DNA from: CATQHD01 sp965202675
Lineage (GTDB): Bacteria > Actinomycetota > Acidimicrobiia > Spongiisociales > Spongiisociaceae
Direction: 5' to 3'
DNA length: 64,000 nucleotides
NCBI GenBank assembly: GCA_965202675.1
Contig: OZ241842.1
Coordinates: 930,001-994,000 of the forward strand
Both the position numbers and the translations under genes were made by a program. Under the pieces are notes generated by a model. That model had not been told where the DNA came from, searched no databases, and saw only the letters and a list, made by a program, of their open reading frames with translations. This document shows, piece by piece, positions 46,133 through 53,530 of this stretch; within the stretch, counting starts at the first letter, position 1; every line of letters starts with the position of its first letter.

Positions 46133-46906
46133 CTACAGCGGCCCCGATATGCCGCCGTCCTTGCGCACCCGCCAGAAGTGGACGGCCATGAAGATCACGA
46201 TCACGAACGGCAGGAACAGCACGTGCAGCACATAGAACCGCAGCAGCGTATTGCCGGTCACCTCGATCCCCCCCAGCAGGGCGAACTTGACCTGGTTGCC
46301 GAAAACCGGCGTGAAACCGGCCATGTTGGTGCCCACCGTTACGGCCCACAGGGCCAGCTGATCCCAGGGCAGCAGATAGCCGGTGAAGGAGAGCAGCAGG
46401 GTGAGCAGCAGGAGCACCACCCCCACCACCCAGTTGAACTCCCGGGGCGGTTTGTAGGCGCCGTGATAGAACACCCTGGACATATGGAGGAAGACGGTCA
46501 GCACCATCAGGTGGGCCCCCCAGCGGTGGAGGTTCCTCACCAGCGAGCCGAAGGCCACCGAGGTGGACAGCGCCTCAACGTCTATATAGGCGGCCGGCGC
46601 GGTGGGCCGGTAGTAGAACATCAGGAAGATGCCGGTGATGGTGAGCAGGATGAACAAGAAGAAGCTCAGCCCCCCGAGGCACAGCGTGTAGGAGAGGCGC
46701 ACTGCGTGCCGCTTGACCTTTACCGGATGCAGGTGGTAGAGAACATTGTTCATGATCACGTAGGAACGGTTGCGGGGGCTGTCGCTGTACCCCCGCTTGA
46801 AGGGGGAGCCGGGGCGGAACATGGACTCCCAGAAAGGGCTGCCCCGGAAGGAGTCGGCGGCTTCCGCCACCCGCTCCCTGAGCTTGAATCCGTTGCCGAG
46901 GGCCAT
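46133..46906 (-). CDS. Cytochrome b N-terminal (b6-like) subunit
   Basis: A 257-residue membrane protein from the ATG at 46906. The two haem-b histidine pairs are visible in LHRWGAHLMVLTVFLHMSRVF and the later HVLFLPFVIVIFMAVHFWRVR. The segment FSFTGYLLPWDQLALWAVTVG is the family signature. With the subunit IV-like gene it makes a split cytochrome b, as in b6f-type and Gram-positive complexes. Confidence 0.93.
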   Translation of the reverse strand: MALGNGFKLRERVAEAADSFRGSPFWESMFRPGSPFKRGYSDSPRNRSYVIMNNVLYHLHPVKVKRHAVRLSYTLCLGGLSFFLFILLTITGIFLMFYYRPTAPAAYIDVEALSTSVAFGSLVRNLHRWGAHLMVLTVFLHMSRVFYHGAYKPPREFNWVVGVVLLLLTLLLSFTGYLLPWDQLALWAVTVGTNMAGFTPVFGNQVKFALLGGIEVTGNTLLRFYVLHVLFLPFVIVIFMAVHFWRVRKDGGISGPL

Positions 46907-46917
46907 CAGTACCTCCG

Positions 46918-47373
46918 TTACCAGCGCATACCGTAGGTGTAACCGTTCTTGAAGTCGCGGGCGCCGGTGTCCAGGTCCCACGGCGCCTGGTCTATCAGCC
47001 CGGCGTTGAGGGCGGTGTCGGTGACCGAACCCTCGAATTTGCCGATCGAGATCACATTGGTGGGGCATCGGTCGATGCACAGCTGGCATCGGGTGCATTC
47101 GTATTCATCGACGACGAAGAACCCCAGGTTGTCGGGGCTGTCGACCGGGTGGTCCACGTCGTAGGCCTCGTCGATGGCGTCCAGGGACAGGTAGTGGATG
47201 CACTTCCAGGGGCATATGTCCACGCAGCCCTCGCAGAGGATGCATTCCGCCTGGTTGATGTGGAGGAACTGCTTGGGACGCACCTGGTCCTGGACGTAGC
47301 CGCTGTCCACCATTACCAGCTGGTAGTCGTCCCGGAAGGGGGGCGTCTCGAACCAGACTTCGGATTTGGCCAT
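46918..47373 (-). CDS. 2[4Fe-4S] ferredoxin linked to the bc complex
   Basis: A 151-residue protein with two cluster motifs, CILCEGCVDICP (around residues 44-55) and CTRCQLCIDRCP (around 94-105). It abuts the membrane protein gene upstream and lies 11 nt before the cytochrome b gene. A ferredoxin in a bc operon is unusual and suggests either electron entry from low-potential donors or a quinone-reducing side reaction. Confidence 0.9.
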   Translation of the reverse strand: MAKSEVWFETPPFRDDYQLVMVDSGYVQDQVRPKQFLHINQAECILCEGCVDICPWKCIHYLSLDAIDEAYDVDHPVDSPDNLGFFVVDEYECTRCQLCIDRCPTNVISIGKFEGSVTDTALNAGLIDQAPWDLDTGARDFKNGYTYGMRW

Positions 47374-48147
47374 CTACTTGACTCCCTTGACCAGCGGCCG
47401 CCCGTAGGGGGAGACCAGCTCGGCGGACGGCGCGGGGGGCATCGGCCCGCCGAAGCTCTGCACCCACCGGGCGAAGAGGATGATAAAGGTAAGCGCCCCC
47501 ATGTTGTAGTTGATGGAGATGAAGTCCTTGATGGCGCCCCAGCTCACCCCCACCTGGTTGCCCAGCACCAGAGGCGGCCAGACGGTGAAGGCGTCGTTCT
47601 GCTCGCTCCAGTTGAGTGGCCCCTGGGCGAGGTTGAGCCACTCAGACGCCGCCGTTCCGAGCAGCAGCACCAGCTCGAACATGGCCAGGAAGGCGGCCAG
47701 GGAGGCCAGCGCCCAGGTCATCTTCCGCCCGAGGATGACCGCCACCGTCGCGCCGATCAGCATCAGTTGGCTGCCGGCGAAGGCGATGAGGTGGCCGATC
47801 GTGAACCAGGGCAGGCACCAGTCGCTGCCGCTCAGCAGGCAGTCCCGCGGCACCCATCCGAAGTTGTCGACCTCCACGGTCAGGTCCACCGGCGCCTGGG
47901 GCAGGGAGGCATCTACCGACGGGGTGCGGGCCACGGTGCGGGTCTGCAGGCCGAATGTGATCCGGTCGCCCGCCTGCAGGCCGACCGCCTCGTCCAGATC
48001 GACCGTAACCGTCTCCACCGAGGGGAAGTTGGCGTAGTGATTGAACCAGACGCCCAGCACCAAGGCGCCCAGGCCCAAGAGGAACACCGCCCAGCCGGCC
48101 AGCGCCCGTTCCCTGGCGCTCATCTGCCTGAGCCTGCGCTGCAGCAT
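47374..48147 (-). CDS. Membrane protein, first gene of bc operon
   Basis: A 257-residue protein from the ATG at 48147 (alternative 48123). It has a first helix near residues 20-38, an extracytoplasmic domain with a beta-rich region and three cysteines (around 130-145), then three more helices. No family recognised. It may anchor the ferredoxin, whose gene it abuts, to the membrane complex. The divergent promoter region lies upstream at 48148-48343. Confidence 0.65.
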   Translation of the reverse strand: MLQRRLRQMSARERALAGWAVFLLGLGALVLGVWFNHYANFPSVETVTVDLDEAVGLQAGDRITFGLQTRTVARTPSVDASLPQAPVDLTVEVDNFGWVPRDCLLSGSDWCLPWFTIGHLIAFAGSQLMLIGATVAVILGRKMTWALASLAAFLAMFELVLLLGTAASEWLNLAQGPLNWSEQNDAFTVWPPLVLGNQVGVSWGAIKDFISINYNMGALTFIILFARWVQSFGGPMPPAPSAELVSPYGRPLVKGVK

Positions 48148-48343
48148 CCGGCCGCCCGCCTCCTGTCTCGTACTAAGTCCCGGGGTTCCGCCCCCGGCGG
48201 TTCCCGGCGCCCCGAATCGTCCGGCTCGGACCGCCGGCCCCAATCTACCAGCATGGAACCGCCGCTCGGTCGCATCGCCGCTCGGCCCGCCCGCGGGATT
48301 AACCTACGGTAGAGCATGCAGGGCTCGGCCAGGCCGCGCCCGC
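48148..48343. promoter_or_regulatory. Divergent promoter region of the two respiratory operons
   Basis: 196 nt between divergent starts. It must hold promoters in both directions. I can see ctacggtagagc near 48304-48315 as a weak -10 candidate for the rightward operon, but no clear -35. No palindromic operator stands out. Confidence 0.4.
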
Positions 48344-49855
48344 ATGAGGACACCGAGGAGCGCCGGCTTGAACGAGGAAAACACCCACGAAAGGGCGGAC
48401 GGGGCCGGCCGCGGACTGCATCATCCCGAGGCGGCCGCCGCCGGGATGATACTGCTGTCCTGTTTCTTCCTGCTGGCGGGGGCGGCGTTGTTGTCGATCA
48501 CGCTCATCAAGCTGGCCGTGCCCACCCTGTTCCCCGACAGCGCCTTCCTGACCTACGGCCGGCTCCGCCCCGCCTCGGCGGCGCTCCTGGTCTACGGATT
48601 CGGCGGAACCCTCACCCAGGCGGCCGCCTATTACCTGACCCCCCGTCTGATGGGAACCCCCATGCGGCGCCAGCCGGCCGCCCTGCTGGCCGGAGCGGCC
48701 TACAGCGGCCTGGTTCTGATCGGTGTCCTGCTGGTGATGTTCCGCGGCCCCTCGGGGCCGGAGCTGGCCGAGTTCCCCCCGCTGGTGGACTGGCCGGCGG
48801 CGGCGCTCATGCTGGTTCCCGCCCTGCTGGTTTCCTCCATGATCCGCAGCCGCACCGAGGAGAGCGCCTACGTCTCGATGCTGTATGTGATCGGGGCGGT
48901 CTGGTGGTATCCGGCCCTTTACATCACCGGCAGCATCCCCGGCCTCACGAATATCGGCCCCTTCCTCCAGACCGGCCTGACGGCGGGGGGGATGCTGCTG
49001 CTGGCGTTTCCGGCCGCCGCCCTGGGAGCGGCCTACTACACGACGGTCAAGGAAAGCGGCCGGCCCCTCTTCTCCGGGCGGCTCGCCCGGGCGGGTTTCT
49101 GGACCCTGGCGGGGACCGCGCTCCTGGCCGCGCCCGCCCGCTTCCTGGGGGGTCCGGCGCCCGACTGGACCGAGTCCGCCGCCGCGGCCGCCTCGCTCGG
49201 CCTGGCCCTCTCCGCTCTGGTGATGATGACCGTCGTCTACCAGACCCTGGCGGGCGGCTGGGAGGAAGCCCGTGAGAGCCTGGTGCTGCGGACGGGCCTG
49301 GCGGGGGCGGCGGCCTACACCCTCTTCACGGTGCTGATCGGCGTCTCCGGCTTCCGGGCGGTGGCGGCGGTGGTCGGCCTCACCGCCTGGTACGAGGGTC
49401 TGTTCATCGGGCTGACGGCGGTGGCGGTGCCCCTCCTCGGCCTGTCCTTCATGTACTACGCCTTCCCCCGCATCACCGGACGGGAGCTGGCCGGATCGGA
49501 TGCGGCCCGCCGCGGCCTCGGCCTTCTCCTCTGGGGGGGCGGGGCGGCGGCGGGGGCGCTGGCGGTGAGCGGCCTGATCACCGGCCTCACCTGGAACTGG
49601 GCCGCCGCTTCGGGCGCCGCATCGAACGCCGGGGAGGGATTCTCCGCCGCCCTGGGGCAGGTAGAGGTGCTTTTCACACTGGCCGCCCTGGCGTCCGTCG
49701 CGGCGGCGGCCGGGGCGGCGCTGCTCACCTGGACCCTGGTCAGGACCTATACGGCCGGAGAAGCCCGCGCCGTCGAGGTGCTGACGCCGGCGGCCCGCTC
49801 CGAATCCGCCGGATCCGATGACGCCGCCGCTATCGAGGAACAGGGTGATGAGTGA
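48344..49855 (+). CDS. CcoN-like (cbb3 oxidase subunit I) protein without metal ligands
   Basis: A 503-residue, about 12-helix protein. Alignment anchors to CcoN are YGRLRP (71-76), PDWTE (273-277) and YYAFPRITGR (371-380). Where CcoN has RLRPLH, GPHH and TIGHVH, this has RLRPAS, APAR and TAWYEG. The only histidines lie in the first 27 residues, so no haem b or copper site can form. The ATG at 48344 lacks a ribosome site; a TTG at 48368 has AGGAG 7 nt before it and may be the true start. First gene of a three-gene operon. Confidence 0.85.
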   Translation: MRTPRSAGLNEENTHERADGAGRGLHHPEAAAAGMILLSCFFLLAGAALLSITLIKLAVPTLFPDSAFLTYGRLRPASAALLVYGFGGTLTQAAAYYLTPRLMGTPMRRQPAALLAGAAYSGLVLIGVLLVMFRGPSGPELAEFPPLVDWPAAALMLVPALLVSSMIRSRTEESAYVSMLYVIGAVWWYPALYITGSIPGLTNIGPFLQTGLTAGGMLLLAFPAAALGAAYYTTVKESGRPLFSGRLARAGFWTLAGTALLAAPARFLGGPAPDWTESAAAAASLGLALSALVMMTVVYQTLAGGWEEARESLVLRTGLAGAAAYTLFTVLIGVSGFRAVAAVVGLTAWYEGLFIGLTAVAVPLLGLSFMYYAFPRITGRELAGSDAARRGLGLLLWGGGAAAGALAVSGLITGLTWNWAAASGAASNAGEGFSAALGQVEVLFTLAALASVAAAAGAALLTWTLVRTYTAGEARAVEVLTPAARSESAGSDDAAAIEEQGDE

Positions 49856-50678
49856 GGTCCTGGCGGCCGCCGCGGCCGCCCTCGGCGCGCCCGAACACCT
49901 GGTGGAACGGTCGGCCGCCGCCCGCGCCGCCGCCGAAGGCGTCTCGGCGGACGACCTGCTGGCAGCCTGGGCGGGCGGCACCCCCGCCCCTCCCCCGGCC
50001 GCCCCGTCCGAATCCCCTGCTGCCGCGCCCGCCGCCCCGGACCCAGCCCTCTCCGCGCCCGCCCCGGCCGCTGCTTCGCCGGCCGTTGCTGCTCCGGCCG
50101 CCGCCGTTCTGGCCCATGCTGTTCCGGCCGCGGCGGTTGCGGCAACCGCCGCTCCGGCCCCCCGCCGGGCCGCGACTCCCGTGCTGGCAGGACGCCGTTT
50201 CCATCCGCTCCGCACCTGGACGATGCTGGCGGGGCTGTTCCTGCTGGCCTTGTTCATCACCCTGATCGGCCCCTACCAGACCGGAGGCGACTACCGCCAC
50301 CTGGTGCCGGACCCCTCCCTGGATTCCCTGGCGGAGCGGGGCCGGGCCGTCTACCTCAACCAGGGGTGCGGATACTGCCACACCCAGCTGGTGCGCCCCG
50401 TCCTGGCCGACGTGGGCCTGGGGCCGGCCACCGAGACCTTCGCCGACGCCCTGGGCGCCGCCGCCTTCGGCAGCCGGCGCATCGGACCGGACCTGGCCCA
50501 CGTGGGAGGCCGCCCCGCCCGGGGAGAAAGCGAGGAACCCATGACCGCCGAAGGGTTCGTCGGGCTGCTGACCCGCCCGGAGGAAGCATTCCCGGGAGGC
50601 GGGCACCCCTCCTACGCCTACCTGTCCCAAGAAGAGCTGGGCGCACTGGCCGCCTACCTGGCAGAGGGGCTGCGATGA
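49848..50678 (+). CDS. CcoO/FixO-like monohaem cytochrome c with PEHL motif
   Basis: A 276-residue protein from the ATG at 49848, overlapping the CcoN-like stop. Residues 11-41 carry the motif APEHLVERSAAARAAAEG and DDLLAAW, then an Ala/Pro-rich linker, one membrane helix (about 123-141), and a haem domain with CGYCHTQ at 174-180, as in CcoO. The linker and motif are absent from ordinary CcoO. It overlaps the next gene as ATGA. Confidence 0.87.
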   Translation: MSEVLAAAAAALGAPEHLVERSAAARAAAEGVSADDLLAAWAGGTPAPPPAAPSESPAAAPAAPDPALSAPAPAAASPAVAAPAAAVLAHAVPAAAVAATAAPAPRRAATPVLAGRRFHPLRTWTMLAGLFLLALFITLIGPYQTGGDYRHLVPDPSLDSLAERGRAVYLNQGCGYCHTQLVRPVLADVGLGPATETFADALGAAAFGSRRIGPDLAHVGGRPARGESEEPMTAEGFVGLLTRPEEAFPGGGHPSYAYLSQEELGALAAYLAEGLR

Positions 50679-51760
50679 GCGAGCTGCTGTCCTCCGCCGC
50701 GGCGGCGTTGGGAGCGCCCGAGCACCTGGTGGAGCGGTCGGCGGCCGCCCGGGCCGCCGCCGAAGGCGTCTCGGTCGACGACCTGCTGGCAGCCTGGGCG
50801 GGCGGCGCCCCCGCCCCCGCCGGCGCGGCGCCCGCAACAGCCGCGCCCGCGCCCTCCCCGCCGGCGGCGGAACCGGAGGCGGCGGCATCCGCCCCCGGCC
50901 CGGCGCCGGCCGCACCCTTATCACCCGAACCCCTGGCTGCGGCCGCCGCGGCCGTGTCCGTCCAGCCGGCGGCGGTGCTGGCCGCGCCCCCCGCCCCGGC
51001 GCGGGTCGGCCGGGCGGAGGCCCTGGAATACGAGGCGGTCATAACCAGCCCCACCACCGGGATCACCGAGCGCGTGGCCGCCGCCGCGCCCCGCTGGCTG
51101 GCGGTGCTCCTCTTCGCCATCCCGCTGGTGGGCCTCACCTACCTGATCACCTTCGCCGACGGCCCCAGGTGCGGGGCGGGGGGGCAGCTGTCCGTCGACC
51201 GGCTCACCGGGGAAGTCGAGAACTGCGACGGGTCGGAGTTCGCGGCGGGCGGCGGTGCGGCCGGGGTGGACATCCGGGCGCTGATCACCGAGGGAAGCGC
51301 CCTTTACGCCGATCCGTCCAATTGCACCTCGTGCCACGGGGCCGGCGGCGAAGGCGGATCGGGGCCCGCCCTGGCCGGCGAGGTGCTGTCCCTCTTCACC
51401 ATGTGCGTAGACCACATCGAATGGGTGGCCCTCGGCACCACCGGTTTTCAGGACGCGGACCGCGCCTCCTACGGAGACACCGGCAAGGCGGTCGGGGCGG
51501 GCGGCCAGATGCCCTCCTTCCAGGACACCCTCACCGAAAGCCAGATCGCGGCGGTGGTGTTCTACGAGCGGGTGGTGTTCGGCGGCCAGGACCCGGAGGA
51601 AGCGGTGTTCGACTGCGGCTTCGCGAGCCCGAAGGCGGCGCCGAAGACGAAGAGGGCACGGCCCTCGGCGGGTAACCGATCAGAAATTTCGGACGAACGC
51701 GAAAAAAATCGGCGAGAAACCCTTGATTCAACGACACCGATGGTGTATCATTTGAGGTAA
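50675..51760 (+). CDS. CcoP-like cytochrome c with PEHL motif
   Basis: A 361-residue protein from the ATG at 50675. It begins with nearly the same 45 residues as its neighbour, then a Pro/Ala linker, a helix (about 142-160), and one haem site CTSCH at 217-221. It is positioned as the third subunit of a cbb3-like complex. The last 50 residues (from about ASPKAAPKTKR) look like non-conserved read-through into the sequence before the restriction genes. Confidence 0.82.
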   Translation: MSELLSSAAAALGAPEHLVERSAAARAAAEGVSVDDLLAAWAGGAPAPAGAAPATAAPAPSPPAAEPEAAASAPGPAPAAPLSPEPLAAAAAAVSVQPAAVLAAPPAPARVGRAEALEYEAVITSPTTGITERVAAAAPRWLAVLLFAIPLVGLTYLITFADGPRCGAGGQLSVDRLTGEVENCDGSEFAAGGGAAGVDIRALITEGSALYADPSNCTSCHGAGGEGGSGPALAGEVLSLFTMCVDHIEWVALGTTGFQDADRASYGDTGKAVGAGGQMPSFQDTLTESQIAAVVFYERVVFGGQDPEEAVFDCGFASPKAAPKTKRARPSAGNRSEISDEREKNRRETLDSTTPMVYHLR

Positions 51761-51841
51761 TGGGGTACATTCCCCGACAACAACGGCCCGGTTGCGACAG
51801 AGCGGGGACGGAAAGCGGTCGGTCTTCATCGACGTACGCTG

Positions 51842-53521
51842 TTGGCCAAGGAGTTTCTACAGATTTGGCCGCCTGGAAACAAAGCAGAGGTTGCATTGCC
51901 CTCACTTGACTTCAAAGGCAAACAATTCGTCTACGCCCACCATCTCACTGTTCCTTGGCGTCCGCTTGAACCCGATCCCGATCGCTCTGTAGGAGCCCAC
52001 ACTGACACCGACGGCAACCTGATCATCCATGGTGATAACCTGCACGCGCTCAAAGCATTGCTTCCTCGCTATGCAGGCCGTATAAAATGCATCTACATAG
52101 ATCCACCCTACAATACCGGCAATGAGAACTGGATCTACAACGACAACGTCAACAGCCCGCTCCACCAAGCATGGTTTAGTCAAAACTCCCCTGTCGATAA
52201 TGAAGATCTTGAACGCCACGACAAGTGGCTATGCATGATGTGGCCTCGTCTCCAGCTACTACGCGAATTGCTTTCAGAAGAAGGTGTAATATATATCTCG
52301 ATAGATGACAACGAACAACATCATCTCCGTATGTTGATGAACGATATCTTCGGTGAACAAAACTTTTTCGCGACGCTCGTAAGACGGGCTATGCACACTG
52401 TTCGAAATTCCAGCAAAGATTTCAATCTCCACGCGGACTACGTACTGGTATACGCTAAAGATAAGTCGTGGTTTGGTCAAGACCGCAGTCGGTACATACG
52501 CCAGATCATTGATAAGTCCGACAGCTATCCACATGATGACAATGATGGACGAGGTAAGTACAAGCTTGATCCATTGCATGCTAGAAACTACTATACTCCA
52601 TACGAGTTTGTATTCAAAAATGGAGTCAGATGGTCAGCACCAAATGGAAGTTTTCCTAGATATTCAAAAGAGACACTTTGCGAAATGGAATCCAATAATA
52701 GGATTGATTTCTCAGGTCGTGAGCCGCGAGCTAAAAGATACCTATCTGATGTACAGGAAGGTAGACCTCCAGACACTATCCTAGATCCCAAGCAGGTCCG
52801 TTTTAATGCTCAAGGCACGGGCACCTTAGCACAAATATTAGGCGAGTCGGGTATCTTTCCGCAACCCAAGCCTGTACAACTGATTAGATATCTTTTGGAA
52901 CTTTTGAGAGATCCAGATGCCATCGTATTGGACTCGTTCGCCGGATCCGGGACAACCGCTCATGCAGTACTTGACCTCAACCGAGAGGATGGGGGCAACC
53001 GTAAGTTCATACTTGTGGAATGTGAAGACTATGCCGATACGATCACCGCAGAGAGGATACGCCGTGTTATTGCTGGTATACCCGACGCACGCGACGAATG
53101 GTTGCGTGAAGGAACCGGTGGCTCCTTTACTTACTGTACACTTGGTGATCCTATCACTGTTGAGGGCATGCTCACAGGTGAAACCCTGCCGACATTTGCT
53201 ACTCTAGCAGCATGGTTACTGCACACTGCCTCTGGTACTTCTATTCCGGCTTCTAATCTGTCACAGATGAACGATGATGGATTGTTCTATATAGACGATA
53301 AATATCATTATTATCTGCTGTATAAACCGGACATTGAATACTTGTGTAGTAACCAAGTAGTGCTCAACGAGAAACGGGCCATTCGTATCGGTGAGAGTAC
53401 CCGTAGAGATGACAAGCAAGCAAGAGTATTCGCAGCTGGTAAGTACATGGGGCAACGCGACTTAAGCAAGCACAGGATCACGTTCTGCCAACTGCCTTAC
53501 GAATTAAATAGAAACGGATAG
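51842..53521 (+). CDS. Type III restriction-modification Mod subunit
   Basis: Adenine-N6 methyltransferase and specificity subunit. From a TTG at 51842 it has 559 residues. DPPYNTG lies at 87-93 and the SAM motif LDSFAGSGTTAHAV near 365, the beta-class order of type III Mod proteins. The middle (about 170-340) should be the target-recognition domain. No ATG fits the N-terminus and no good ribosome site is seen. Lower GC than the cytochrome genes before it. Confidence 0.9.
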   Translation: MAKEFLQIWPPGNKAEVALPSLDFKGKQFVYAHHLTVPWRPLEPDPDRSVGAHTDTDGNLIIHGDNLHALKALLPRYAGRIKCIYIDPPYNTGNENWIYNDNVNSPLHQAWFSQNSPVDNEDLERHDKWLCMMWPRLQLLRELLSEEGVIYISIDDNEQHHLRMLMNDIFGEQNFFATLVRRAMHTVRNSSKDFNLHADYVLVYAKDKSWFGQDRSRYIRQIIDKSDSYPHDDNDGRGKYKLDPLHARNYYTPYEFVFKNGVRWSAPNGSFPRYSKETLCEMESNNRIDFSGREPRAKRYLSDVQEGRPPDTILDPKQVRFNAQGTGTLAQILGESGIFPQPKPVQLIRYLLELLRDPDAIVLDSFAGSGTTAHAVLDLNREDGGNRKFILVECEDYADTITAERIRRVIAGIPDARDEWLREGTGGSFTYCTLGDPITVEGMLTGETLPTFATLAAWLLHTASGTSIPASNLSQMNDDGLFYIDDKYHYYLLYKPDIEYLCSNQVVLNEKRAIRIGESTRRDDKQARVFAAGKYMGQRDLSKHRITFCQLPYELNRNG

Positions 53522-53530
53522 GAACTATCA

